Part shown: positions 19,473 through 29,590 of the stretch, piece by piece
Layout: each line of letters starts with the position of its first letter
Numbering within the stretch: position 1 is the stretch's first letter
Origin: Scatomorpha sp964345235
GTDB lineage: Bacteria > Bacillota > Clostridia > Oscillospirales > Oscillospiraceae
Length of the DNA stretch: 64,000 bases
Reading direction: 5' to 3'
Assembly (NCBI GenBank): GCA_964345235.1
Contig: CAYFQE010000001.1
Span: forward strand, 124,001 to 188,000
Made by a program: the position numbers and the translations under genes
Notes under the pieces: generated by a model
Told to the model about the DNA's origin: nothing
The model's database searches: none
Seen by the model: only the letters and a program-made list of their open reading frames with translations

Positions 19473-20072
19473 TTATAAACTGATTCTGCCCTCCAACGCT
19501 CTTGATAGTGTGGCATTATCGGTAAACTCTAAATTTGAGCCCATGGGAATTCCGTAAGCAAGTCTGCTGATCTTAATTCCAAAAGATCTTAGCAGTCCGG
19601 CAATATACATTGCCGTGGCTTCACCCTCGGTATCGGGATTCATGGCCATAATGACCTCGCTTACTCCGCCTTTTTCGATTCTTTTAAGAAGTTCTTTTAT
19701 TTTTATATCATCGGGGCCGACTCCATTTACCGGTGAAACTACACCGTGTAGAACATGGTAAAGCCCATTGTATTCACCGGCTCTTTCAATACTGATTAAA
19801 TCTTTAGGCTCGGAAACCACACAAATAACCGTTCTGTCTCTCTTCATAGAGGTGCATACACCGCATTCTTCCGAATCCGTATAGTTGAAACAGGTTTTAC
19901 ATCTGTGTATAGACTCTTTTGCATTTATTATCGCATAGGCAAAGCTGTTTGCCTCTTCTTCCGAAAGTGATAGTACCGAAAAAGCGTGGCGCTGAGCACT
20001 TTTCTTCCCGATTCCCGGAAGTGCGGCAAATTTTTCTATAAGTACCTCAAGTGCTGCGGGGAATGTTGTCAT
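19473..20072 (-). CDS. recR: Recombination protein RecR
   Basis: Works with RecF and RecO to load RecA at gaps. The 199-residue length is standard. It has the N-terminal helix-hairpin-helix (KFAALPGIGKKSAQR), a zinc finger with cysteines in CKTCFNYTDSEECGVC, a Toprim domain beginning ICVVSEPKDLISIE, and the C-terminal Walker-B-like LAYGIPMGSNLEFTD. The usual neighbours dnaX and the YbaB gene are absent; instead it follows rpe by 21 bases. Confidence 0.96.
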   Translation of the reverse strand: MTTFPAALEVLIEKFAALPGIGKKSAQRHAFSVLSLSEEEANSFAYAIINAKESIHRCKTCFNYTDSEECGVCTSMKRDRTVICVVSEPKDLISIERAGEYNGLYHVLHGVVSPVNGVGPDDIKIKELLKRIEKGGVSEVIMAMNPDTEGEATAMYIAGLLRSFGIKISRLAYGIPMGSNLEFTDNATLSRALEGRISL

Positions 20073-20093
20073 AAAAATATCTTACCTCATCAA

Positions 20094-20762
20094 TTAAATT
20101 CTCAAATTTGAAGAAACCAACAATTCCTTGATGGCCTCTCCCCTGTTATCGACGCCGAAAACAGCGTTGCCGGCAACTAAAATGTCTGCTCCGGCATCTG
20201 CCGCAATGGCTGCAGTTGTTTTATTAATTCCACCGTCTACTTCGATAAGACAGTCAAGTTCCTGTTCTTTTATCAAAGAGGAAATACCCCTTATTTTGGA
20301 GAGCTGATCTTCCATAAACTCTTGCCCACCAAATCCGGGCTCGACGGTCATTACCAAAACCAAGTCTATTAAATGTATGTATGGTACCAAGACAGATGCA
20401 GGTGTGCGCGGCTTTATAACCAAGCCGACTTGCTTATTCATTTTCCTTAAAATTTTTATGTTCTCGTATATGTCCTGCGGCTCTTCCGCTTCCACATGAA
20501 ATGTAATTAAATCAGCGCCGGCATTTGCAAAAGCTTCTATATATCTGTGCGGCCTGTCGATCATTAAATGTACATCTAAAAACAAATCGGTAAACTTTCT
20601 GACAGATTTTAAGACCGGAATACCTACGGAAATATTCGGAACAAAAATTCCATCCATAACATCTATATGCAACCACTGGACACCGGCTTTTTGGACTTCA
20701 ATGATTTCCTCGCCAAGTTTAGTAAAATTTGCCGAAAGAAGTGACGGTGCAATCTTAACCAT
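20094..20762 (-). CDS. rpe: Ribulose-phosphate 3-epimerase
   Basis: Interconverts ribulose 5-phosphate and xylulose 5-phosphate in the pentose phosphate pathway. The 222-residue TIM-barrel protein contains APSLLSANF, the metal-binding His and Asp in WLHIDVMDGIFVPN, DVHLMI, VMTVEPGFGGQEF, and EVDGGINKTT with the catalytic Asp. It is the first gene of a minus-strand group with recR and rnjA. In many relatives rpe follows rsgA, but here rsgA lies about 8 kb away in another operon. Confidence 0.96.
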   Translation of the reverse strand: MVKIAPSLLSANFTKLGEEIIEVQKAGVQWLHIDVMDGIFVPNISVGIPVLKSVRKFTDLFLDVHLMIDRPHRYIEAFANAGADLITFHVEAEEPQDIYENIKILRKMNKQVGLVIKPRTPASVLVPYIHLIDLVLVMTVEPGFGGQEFMEDQLSKIRGISSLIKEQELDCLIEVDGGINKTTAAIAADAGADILVAGNAVFGVDNRGEAIKELLVSSNLRI

Positions 20763-20793
20763 ATGTACCTCGTATAAAATTTACTTTTTATTT

Positions 20794-20822
20794 ATTATAC
20801 TACCTCTTGTGTTTCGGCGCAA
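20794..20822 (-). promoter_or_regulatory. Promoter of the rpe-recR-rnjA group
   Basis: On the minus strand TTGCGC (20822-20817) and a perfect TATAAT (20799-20794) are 17 bases apart. It stands back to back with the promoter of the XpaC-like gene, with five bases between their -35 boxes. Confidence 0.6.
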
Positions 20823-20827
20823 GGGTC

Positions 20828-20856
20828 TTGACGATATAGGATATTCAATATAAAAT
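20828..20856 (+). promoter_or_regulatory. Promoter of the XpaC-like/TelA pair
   Basis: TTGACG at 20828-20833 and TAAAAT at 20851-20856 are 17 bases apart, 24 bases before the start codon. Both boxes are near consensus. Confidence 0.6.
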
Positions 20857-20880
20857 TAGATTACAAGAGAGGTGTTGATT

Positions 20881-21648
20881 TTGAGCAAAAAAAATCAAAA
20901 TCCCAAGCGTAAAAAAAAGATTGGAAGCTTTATTTATTTTACCTTCTTATATATTGTTTCGGCCGGAATCTTTCTTTTTAAGCCGTTTATCCCGAGTCTT
21001 CTGGTGAACAACATTATATTTTTCGCCTTTACTCTGATATACCTGATTTACAGTGCGATATTTTTCTTTAAAAAGAGCAAGATGAATGAGCCGGCTGTCA
21101 CATTAAACTTTGAGGACTCTGCTTTCGAACACCAGTCGGATATTTTGGAAGCTCGTGACAGTTTAAAAGAGATGGCCGGACTTTATTTAAAAATAAGTAA
21201 TCGTGAAATGAAAACTCAGATTAATGAGCTCATGCTTATTTCGGACAAAATAATTCAAGCATCAAAAAAAGACAAAAATGCAGCATCTGATGCAAAAAAA
21301 TTTTTCAATTACTATTTGCCCACTACGATTAAACTTTTAAAGGCTTATTTAAATATTGAGGAGCAACAGCTGAAAGGTGAAAACAGTGTAAAGAGCAAAG
21401 AAAATATAGAAAACATGCTTGAAACTGCTATTTCGGCCTATAAAAAGCAATTAGATATGCTTTTCGAAAACCAAGCAATTGACATTGATGCTGAGATAAG
21501 TGTTATGAATAATATGCTTAGAAGAGAGGGTCTCATTAAATCCGACTTCCAGGAAATAATCGAAATAGATAAAAACAATGCCGCTGAAGATAGCGAAAAA
21601 AAGTTAGAAAAAAAAGAAAATATAACTTTGACATCGGGCCAAAATTAA
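20881..21648 (+). CDS. XpaC-like membrane protein (5-bromo-4-chloroindolyl phosphate hydrolysis family)
   Basis: A 255-residue protein with a lysine-rich N terminus (KRKKK), two adjacent hydrophobic segments (about 14-36 and 40-64), and a long soluble, mostly helical, charged region to the C terminus. This layout and the position directly before a telA gene match the XpaC family, whose members pair with TelA. No enzymatic motif is visible and the family's true role is unsettled. The TTG at 20881 has GAGAGG eight bases upstream; a GTG at 20872 overlaps that ribosome site. The product probably sits in the membrane with a cytoplasmic coiled-coil-like domain that could contact TelA. Confidence 0.68.
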   Translation: MSKKNQNPKRKKKIGSFIYFTFLYIVSAGIFLFKPFIPSLLVNNIIFFAFTLIYLIYSAIFFFKKSKMNEPAVTLNFEDSAFEHQSDILEARDSLKEMAGLYLKISNREMKTQINELMLISDKIIQASKKDKNAASDAKKFFNYYLPTTIKLLKAYLNIEEQQLKGENSVKSKENIENMLETAISAYKKQLDMLFENQAIDIDAEISVMNNMLRREGLIKSDFQEIIEIDKNNAAEDSEKKLEKKENITLTSGQN

Positions 21649-21666
21649 AACCGAAAGGAAATGTTT

Positions 21667-22839
21667 ATGAGTACAGAAAAAAAAGGTGACGCAATACCTA
21701 CATTAACTTTAACCCCGAACCAAAACACAGATACCGCTGTCGCGGTTGCTCAAGCAGTTGAAGAAAAAAAGGAAGTCGAAATAGAACTCAAAGAGATTAA
21801 AAACGAGGCTTTGGAGTTTGAGCGCCTTTCAGAAGCTGAACAGGCGGCAGTCAAAGAATTTTCCGCTCAGATTGATGTTAAGAATGCCGAACAAATAATG
21901 AATTACGGCTCTGCGGCACAAAAAAATATTTCCGAGTTTTCGTCTGCGGCCCTTGGAAATGTTAAAACCAAGGATATGGACGAGATTGGTAAGGAAATCT
22001 CCGATTTGGTTGTTGAGCTTCGCGGCTTTAATTTTAATGAAAAAGAATCCAAAGGTTTTTTAGGTTTATTTAAAAAAGCAAGACAGTCTATCGAATCGCT
22101 TAAAGCTCAGTATGAAAAGGCAGAGGTTAATGTAAACAAGATTGTTGAGGAGCTTGAAAACCACGAAATATTTCTTCTTAAAGACATTGCACTTATGGAT
22201 GCAATGTATGAGAAAAACCTGCAATACTACAGAGAACTCACAATGTATATAATTGCGGGAAAACTTCGCATAAAAGAGCTAAGAGAGGTTGAGTTACCAA
22301 AATATCAAGCCAAGGCTAAGGAAAGCGGCCTTGCTGAAGATGCTCAAGAGGCCAACGATTTCGCCAACCTTATCTCTCGCTTTGAGAAGAAAATCCATGA
22401 TTTGGAGCTGACTCGCATTGTTTCTATCCAGATGTCTCCGCAAATCCGTATGATACAGGCTAATGACACGGTAATGGCTGAGAAAATCAGGAGCTCTATT
22501 GTAAACACAATTCCTCTTTGGAAGAGTCAGATGGTTTTAGCGCTTACAATGCAACATTCATACAATGCAATGAATGCACAGCGTGAAGTTACGGATGTTA
22601 CCAATATGCTACTGGAAAAGAATGCGGAAAAACTCAGACAAGGCAGTGTCGAAATTGCAAAAGAATCTGAGCGCAGTATTATCGACATTGAAACCCTCCG
22701 AAAAGCCAACGAGAACCTTATTGCAACTCTTGAAGATGTTAAGAGGATTCAGCAAGAAGGCAGAGACAAGCGTGCAAGAGCCGAGATTGAGCTCACAAAG
22801 ATTGAGGATGAACTCAAAGCCAAGCTTCTTGAAATGTAA
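21667..22839 (+). CDS. TelA family protein (toxic anion resistance)
   Basis: A 390-residue, nearly all-helical cytoplasmic protein of the TelA/KlaA family, named for tellurite resistance on plasmids but found in many Firmicutes chromosomes. Family-typical segments include FLGLFKKARQSIESL, a long heptad-rich middle with LLKDIALMDAMYEKNLQYY, and the conserved RIVSIQMSPQIRMIQ and MVLALTMQHSYNAM. There are no ter stress-response genes next to it, so an envelope- or stress-related function with the XpaC-like partner is more plausible than tellurite resistance as such; this is inference. The ATG at 21667 is preferred over 21661 because the AAAGGAA site ends directly at 21660. Confidence 0.88.
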   Translation: MSTEKKGDAIPTLTLTPNQNTDTAVAVAQAVEEKKEVEIELKEIKNEALEFERLSEAEQAAVKEFSAQIDVKNAEQIMNYGSAAQKNISEFSSAALGNVKTKDMDEIGKEISDLVVELRGFNFNEKESKGFLGLFKKARQSIESLKAQYEKAEVNVNKIVEELENHEIFLLKDIALMDAMYEKNLQYYRELTMYIIAGKLRIKELREVELPKYQAKAKESGLAEDAQEANDFANLISRFEKKIHDLELTRIVSIQMSPQIRMIQANDTVMAEKIRSSIVNTIPLWKSQMVLALTMQHSYNAMNAQREVTDVTNMLLEKNAEKLRQGSVEIAKESERSIIDIETLRKANENLIATLEDVKRIQQEGRDKRARAEIELTKIEDELKAKLLEM

Positions 22840-22855
22840 ATTTAATATTCTTAAT

Positions 22856-22890
22856 AAAATTAGAGAAGGCGTAATACCTTCTCTGATTTT
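22856..22890. terminator. Bidirectional intrinsic terminator between telA and ligA
   Basis: Arms 22856-22869 and 22877-22890 pair with one mismatch (strong core AGAGAAGG/CCTTCTCT), with an A-run at the left and a T-run at the right. It serves the convergent telA (plus) and ligA (minus). Confidence 0.82.
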
Positions 22891-22891
22891 A

Positions 22892-24865
<1,974 letters not shown>

Positions 24866-26113
24866 CTACTCTTCCTCAAACATTTCATTGAAGGCATTTA
24901 AAATTCCCAATTTGCCGGCCTCATATGTGAGAGCTCCCTGGAAGAAAACCAAATACGGCTCTCTCATAGGTGCGTCTGCGGAAAGCTCTATTGATGCTCC
25001 CTGTATAAAGGTTCCGGCCGCCATAATTACTTCATCCTCATAGCCCGGCATAAGATATGGAACAGGGGTTATAAAAGAATCAACGGGAGACCCGCTCTGG
25101 ATTCCTTTGCAAAACTTAATTATTCTATCGGGGCTACCCAGCTCTATGCACTGTATAATATCTGATCGCTTTGACATGGAGTGGGGATGTGTTTTAAACC
25201 CCAGTTTTTCTGCAATTGCTGCAGCCAAATGTGCGGCTTTTAATGCTTGAGCCGTGACATGGGGAGCCATGAAAAACCCCTGGTATAGAAGCCTGTTTTG
25301 CCCGAGACTGGCTCCTACTTCAGCCCCGATACCTGGAGCTGTCAGTCTGCTGCCCGCCCTATCAATAAGCTTTTGTGTGCCTACAACATATCCGCCTGTA
25401 GCTGCAAGGCCTCCTCCCGGATTCTTAATAAGAGAGCCAGCCATAATGTCGGCTCCCACCTCTGTCGGTTCCCTCTCTTCCGTAAATTCACCATAACAGT
25501 TGTCTACAAATATGACACTGTCGGGCGACACCTTTCTTACAAGTCCGCATAAACTCTCTATTTCGGATATGCTGAGAGTTTTACGGTTGGAGTATCCCAT
25601 TGACCTTTGTATTAAAACAGCCGCAGGAAGCAATTTAGAAAGCCTGGACTCTATCTCTTTCAGATCTGCCTTGCCGTTTATGTCGATTTCGATAAAATCA
25701 AAATTTACCCCGTAATGCCTTAGCGTACCGTAATCGTCTCCGTTTATTCCGATAACTGTCTGTATTGTATCGTACGGCATGCCGACCAGGCTGAGCAAAG
25801 TATCGCCGGGATTTAATATAGCAAAGAGAGCTGTCGCTATTGCATGAGTGCCGCTTACAAAGCCCGTCCTAACCAAAGCGGCCTCAGTAGAAAAAACTGT
25901 GGCATAAATCTCATCCAAGGTATCTCTGCCCATGTCATTATAGCCATATCCCGATGTTCCGGCGAAATGTGCATCTGTTACTCTGTTAGCTTTAAATGCT
26001 TTTAAAACTTTATTTGTATTAAACAGAGATATTTTATCAATATTTGAAAATACTTCACTAAGCTCTTTTTCTGCTTCTACTGCAATCTCTAATAAATTTT
26101 CTTTGATATTCAT
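24866..26113 (-). CDS. Methionine gamma-lyase family protein (aluminum resistance protein-like)
   Basis: PLP-dependent fold-type I enzyme of the family annotated as methionine gamma-lyase or aluminum resistance protein. The 415-residue protein shows HFAGTSGYGYND near residue 50, RTGFVSGTHAIATALFA, FVDNCYGEF, and the likely Schiff-base Lys in AGSLIKNPGGG. The start overlaps the murD stop by one base (TAATG), so translation is probably coupled. Substrate is not established for the family; a C-S lyase role is inferred from fold only. Confidence 0.85.
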   Translation of the reverse strand: MNIKENLLEIAVEAEKELSEVFSNIDKISLFNTNKVLKAFKANRVTDAHFAGTSGYGYNDMGRDTLDEIYATVFSTEAALVRTGFVSGTHAIATALFAILNPGDTLLSLVGMPYDTIQTVIGINGDDYGTLRHYGVNFDFIEIDINGKADLKEIESRLSKLLPAAVLIQRSMGYSNRKTLSISEIESLCGLVRKVSPDSVIFVDNCYGEFTEEREPTEVGADIMAGSLIKNPGGGLAATGGYVVGTQKLIDRAGSRLTAPGIGAEVGASLGQNRLLYQGFFMAPHVTAQALKAAHLAAAIAEKLGFKTHPHSMSKRSDIIQCIELGSPDRIIKFCKGIQSGSPVDSFITPVPYLMPGYEDEVIMAAGTFIQGASIELSADAPMREPYLVFFQGALTYEAGKLGILNAFNEMFEEE

Positions 26114-27495
26114 TATTTAAAATTTAAAACTACCTCTCTGAAAAGTTCTCCGCGTTCTGCAAAATTGCTAAATCTGTCAAAGGATGAGCACGCCGGAGAA
26201 AGAAGAACTATGTCTCCCCTGGTTGCCATTTTTTTTGCTTCCAAGACGGCTGTTTCCAAATCTGTGGCAAAGATAATCGGCAATTTTTCCGGACGATAAA
26301 AAATCGAAGATTTAACTGCTACGGCAATCTTCTCTGCAGTATCTCCCGTCACTATAAGCGCTTTAACTTTTTCTGATATTACATCGGCAAGTTTATCAAA
26401 AGGAATATTTTTATCGTGTCCGCCTGCAATCAAAATAGGTTTCGTTTTAACAGCATTAAGTCCGGCTACGGTTCTGCTTGGGCTTGAAGCAATAGAATCG
26501 TTAATGTATGAAACTCCGCTTAGCTTTCTGACAAGCTCAAGCCTATGCTTAACACCCCTGAACTTTTGCGCTACCTCCCTGTATGATTCATATGAAACAA
26601 TACCAAAAAGAGCGGTAAATGCCGCCATATAATTGGCTATATTGTGGTTCCCTGGCAAAAGCACTGAACTCGAAGGCATTAATGCCTTCGACACATAGTT
26701 TTCAGAACTGTATATCGTACCGTCGGTAAAGAAACAGCCGTCTTTAAGTGCCTGCTTCATACTGAAAAATCTGAGTTTTCCCCTTGCCTCAGCTGCAAAA
26801 TCCATGCATATGGAATCATCTGCATTTAAAACTAAAATATCATCTTCTTTTTGATTAATAAATACTCTTTTCTTTGATTCTATGTAGTCCTCAAAGCTAA
26901 TATGCTTGTCTAGATGGTTTGGACTTATGTTTGTAATTACCGCAATGTGCGGTGAAACATTGATGCTGTGAAGCTGGAAAGAGGAAAGCTCAAGAACTAC
27001 AAAATCTTCTTTATCAATTTCATCAAGTTCACACAGCAAAGGCTTTCCTATATTTCCGCCTAAGTGGACTCTATATCCCTCCGCGCGTAAAAGCTCTGCT
27101 ATTATTGATGAGGATGTTGTTTTTCCGTCCGAGCCGGTTACCGCAATTATCTTAGCGGGGCACAGATTCATGAAAACTTCCATCTCACTGGTTATTTTTG
27201 AGCCGGAGAGAACGGCATTTTGAAGCTCTGTTTCTGTGGGCAAGACACCGGGTGTTCTGAAAATAATTTCAGAGTCAATGTTTTTTAAGTAATCCTCACC
27301 TAAAGCAAGCTCAACCCCTTTTTCTTTGAGAAATTCTAAAAAAACGGGATCGAGATTATTTTTTTCGTTTAAATCTCTAAGAGTAAAACCGATGTTGTTT
27401 TCAACAAACAGCTTTATAAGCGGTTTGTTGCTTATACCCATACCTATAATCGATATTTTTTTAGATTTAACATCATTTAAAAATTTTTCAAGCAT
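26113..27495 (-). CDS. murD: UDP-N-acetylmuramoyl-L-alanine--D-glutamate ligase
   Basis: Adds D-glutamate to UDP-MurNAc-L-Ala in peptidoglycan precursor synthesis. The product has a Rossmann-like N-terminal domain (ISIIGMGISNKPL), the ATP-binding VTGSDGKTTSSS, LELSSFQL, TNISPNHLDKH, INDSIASSP, and a C-terminal Mur ligase domain with GGHDKN and LSPACSSFD. Two adjacent ATGs follow AGAGGTGAT; the second, at 27495, has the better spacing and gives 460 residues, while a longer upstream reading would cross a palindrome. It stands away from other mur genes, with a lyase-like gene and ligA. Confidence 0.95.
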   Translation of the reverse strand: MLEKFLNDVKSKKISIIGMGISNKPLIKLFVENNIGFTLRDLNEKNNLDPVFLEFLKEKGVELALGEDYLKNIDSEIIFRTPGVLPTETELQNAVLSGSKITSEMEVFMNLCPAKIIAVTGSDGKTTSSSIIAELLRAEGYRVHLGGNIGKPLLCELDEIDKEDFVVLELSSFQLHSINVSPHIAVITNISPNHLDKHISFEDYIESKKRVFINQKEDDILVLNADDSICMDFAAEARGKLRFFSMKQALKDGCFFTDGTIYSSENYVSKALMPSSSVLLPGNHNIANYMAAFTALFGIVSYESYREVAQKFRGVKHRLELVRKLSGVSYINDSIASSPSRTVAGLNAVKTKPILIAGGHDKNIPFDKLADVISEKVKALIVTGDTAEKIAVAVKSSIFYRPEKLPIIFATDLETAVLEAKKMATRGDIVLLSPACSSFDRFSNFAERGELFREVVLNFK

Positions 27496-27507
27496 CATAT
27501 CACCTCT

Positions 27508-27524
27508 GCGTACACGGTGTACGC
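27508..27524. repeat. Palindrome in the murD leader
   Basis: GCGTACAC and GTGTACGC are perfect inverted arms around a single central base, nine bases upstream of the AGAGGTGAT ribosome site of murD. It may be a protein operator or a short RNA hairpin near the ribosome site; neither is shown. Confidence 0.6.
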
Positions 27525-27555
27525 GCATGTTGTAAAATGTACTTCATTAAAAAAT

Positions 27556-27584
27556 TTGACAGATTGTAGATTCAATAATAAAAT
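27556..27584 (+). promoter_or_regulatory. Promoter of rnpB
   Basis: A perfect TTGACA at 27556-27561 and TAAAAT at 27579-27584, with the ideal 17-base spacer, lie just before the start of the RNase P RNA. This is the strongest promoter by consensus in the window, as fits a stable RNA gene. Confidence 0.85.
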
Positions 27585-27589
27585 CTAGA

Positions 27590-27927
27590 TGTGTGAATTG
27601 AGCAGTCGCAAGCAAAAAGACGAAAGTATTTGCTTGAGGAAAGTCCGGGCTCCACAGGGCAAGAATAACGGGTAACGCCCGCCAGGGGTAACCCTCGGAC
27701 AAGTGCAACAGAGATATACCGCCGTTTATACGGTAAGGGTGGAAAAGTGAGGTAAGAGCTCACTCGTCGGGCGGAGACGTACCGATGCTGTAAACTCTAT
27801 TCGGAGCAACACCGTGGAGGGAAAATATGCTTGCCCGGCATTCCCGAGGAGGTGGCTTGAGCCTTTCGGCAACGAAAGGCCTAGATAGATGACTGCTTTA
27901 AACAGAATCCGGCTTATAGATTCACCT
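27590..27927 (+). ncRNA. rnpB: RNase P RNA, bacterial type A
   Basis: Catalytic RNA of ribonuclease P, which matures tRNA 5' ends. The conserved cores are recognisable in order: GAGGAAAGTCCGGGCTCC near 27641, the AGTGCAACAGAGATATACCG segment near 27702, AAGTGAGGTAAGAGCTCACT near 27745, CGGAGCAACACCGTGGAGGG near 27801, and the 3' block AGATAGATGACTGC to ACAGAATCCGGCTTATAGA near 27912. The ends pair as helix P1 (GTGAAT near 27593 with ATTCAC near 27920). The layout fits type A rather than the Bacillus-specific type B. The exact ends are estimated to within a few bases. Confidence 0.95.
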
Positions 27928-27929
27928 AA

Positions 27930-27958
27930 AATAGCTGCTTATTAAGCAGCTATTTTTT
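27930..27958. terminator. Intrinsic terminator after rnpB
   Basis: A perfect eleven-base stem (27930-27940 with 27944-27954) is followed by six T residues on the plus strand. On the minus strand it is followed by TTTT, so it may also end the long operon whose last gene is yebC; it overlaps the yebC stop. Confidence 0.9.
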
Positions 27959-28691
27959 ATTCTTCATTTTCCCAATTGTGCCAGATTTCTTGAACATCGT
28001 CGTTATCGTCAAACATATCCAGCATTTTTTGCATCAAAGTTGAACTTTCCTCATCCAACCTTATATAGTTATCGGGAACCATCTCTACTTGAGCCGAGAG
28101 AAATTTATATCCCTTGTTTGTGAGATAGTCCGCAACATCATTAAAGTCCTCGGGCTCTGTCGTAATTTCAAATATGTTTTCATCGGGCTGCATATCCTCG
28201 GCGCCGGAATCAAGAGCATGCTCTAAAACAGTTTCCTCATCAAGCCCTCCGTCTTCGTTGTCTATAATAATTATACCCTTTCTTTTAAACGACCATGAAA
28301 CACAGCCGTTTGTACCCATGTTTCCGCCGTATTTATCGAAGGCATGTCTTACATCTGCGGCGGTTCGATTTCTGTTGTCGGTAAGAGTTTCAACTATTAT
28401 TGCAACGCCGTTGGGACCATAGCCCTCATATATAACATTTTCAAAATTGTCGGTTCCGCCTGCTCCGGAAGCTTTATCTATAGCACGCTTAATATTGTCG
28501 TTAGGCATATTTGCGGCCCTGGCCTTGGTTATTACTGTTGCAAGTCTTGAGTTTGAGTCGGGACTGGGGCCGCCTCCCTCTCTAACGGCTACAAATATTT
28601 CCTTTGCAATTTTTGTGAATAGATTGGCTCTCTTGGCGTCTTGAGCGCCCTTTGTTTTTTGAATATTGTGCCACTTTGAATGACCTGCCAT
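27957..28691 (-). CDS. yebC: YebC/PmpR family protein
   Basis: DNA- or ribosome-associated regulator of the YebC/TACO1 family. Relatives are described as transcriptional regulators and, more recently, as translation factors that relieve stalling at proline stretches. The 244-residue protein begins with the family block MAGHSKWHNIQKTKGAQDA, followed by FTKIAKEI, GGGPSPDSNSRLA, and YEGYGPNGVAI with the domain II/III acidic surface. The ATG at 28691 has AAAGGAG upstream. It is the last gene of the long cdaA-to-yebC operon. Confidence 0.95.
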   Translation of the reverse strand: MAGHSKWHNIQKTKGAQDAKRANLFTKIAKEIFVAVREGGGPSPDSNSRLATVITKARAANMPNDNIKRAIDKASGAGGTDNFENVIYEGYGPNGVAIIVETLTDNRNRTAADVRHAFDKYGGNMGTNGCVSWSFKRKGIIIIDNEDGGLDEETVLEHALDSGAEDMQPDENIFEITTEPEDFNDVADYLTNKGYKFLSAQVEMVPDNYIRLDEESSTLMQKMLDMFDDNDDVQEIWHNWENEE

Positions 28692-28708
28692 AGTAAATTC
28701 TCCTTTAT

Positions 28709-29590
28709 TCACCAGTTATTCTCATGCTTTTCAGCAATTTCATAAAGTCTTATATAACTTTCATATCTTGATGTGCTTATAAGCTCTCGGCCTACGGCCT
28801 CTTTTATTGCGCAGTCCGGCTCATTTAAATGTGCGCATGGACTGAATCTGCAGTCTGATATATAAGGTCGAAATTCCTTAAAATCATACTGAAGTTCTTC
28901 CTTTTTCATCGGGATGCTGGCCTCAACATCTATTATCGAAAATCCCGGAGTGTCTGCAATTAAACCATAGCCCAAATCAAAAAGCTCCACTTCTCTCGTT
29001 GTGTGCCTACCGCGCTGTGGCTTTTCACTGAGACTATTCACTTTCCTCATTAAGTTCGGGTCAAGCGAGTTTAATATACTTGACTTGCCTACACCTGAGT
29101 TTCCGACAAATGCAGAGCAACGCCCCTCAAGCTCTTTTTTTAATTCATCAACACCAAAGCCGGTTATTGCACTAGTATGAATTACGCATATATCGGTAAG
29201 CCTGTATATTTTACTAAGTTCATTGACGGAATTCAAGTCGGCTTTATTTATACATAGCAAAACGCGCGAGTTGTTCCTCTCGGCTATTATTGAAATTTTA
29301 TCTATAAAAAAGGCTTCTGTTTTGGGTTTTTGTTCACTTGCTACAATAATAAACTGATCTATATTTGCTATAGTGGGCCTTAAAAAGGAGTTTTTTCGGG
29401 GCAAAATTGAGGTGATAAAGCCTTTTTCGTCATCATTCTCTTCAAATTCCACAAAATCACCAACCAGAGGTTTTTCGCCTCTGTATTTAAACACACCCTT
29501 TGCTCTGCATTCTATCAGTCTGTCTTCATTAAATACATAGTAAAAGCTGCTTATTGCTTTGACGATTCTTCCTGTTTTAATGTTCGTCAT
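28709..29590 (-). CDS. rsgA: Ribosome small subunit-dependent GTPase A
   Basis: Circularly permuted GTPase that helps mature the 30S subunit. The 293-residue protein has an N-terminal OB fold, then the GTPase motifs in permuted order: G4 (CINKADL), G1 (GNSGVGKSSILNS), G3 (DTPGF). A C-terminal zinc site (CRFSPCAHLNEPDCAI) completes it. The start ATG overlaps the pknB stop (ATGA), as expected for the widespread prpC-pknB-rsgA cluster. The kinase may act on this GTPase in some bacteria, but nothing here shows it. Confidence 0.96.
   Translation of the reverse strand: MTNIKTGRIVKAISSFYYVFNEDRLIECRAKGVFKYRGEKPLVGDFVEFEENDDEKGFITSILPRKNSFLRPTIANIDQFIIVASEQKPKTEAFFIDKISIIAERNNSRVLLCINKADLNSVNELSKIYRLTDICVIHTSAITGFGVDELKKELEGRCSAFVGNSGVGKSSILNSLDPNLMRKVNSLSEKPQRGRHTTREVELFDLGYGLIADTPGFSIIDVEASIPMKKEELQYDFKEFRPYISDCRFSPCAHLNEPDCAIKEAVGRELISTSRYESYIRLYEIAEKHENNW

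Noticed and set aside
21667..22839. TelA gene as evidence of a tellurite resistance island
   Set aside because: No ter genes, no mobile elements and no composition shift are seen; the TelA/XpaC pair is common in Firmicutes chromosomes.
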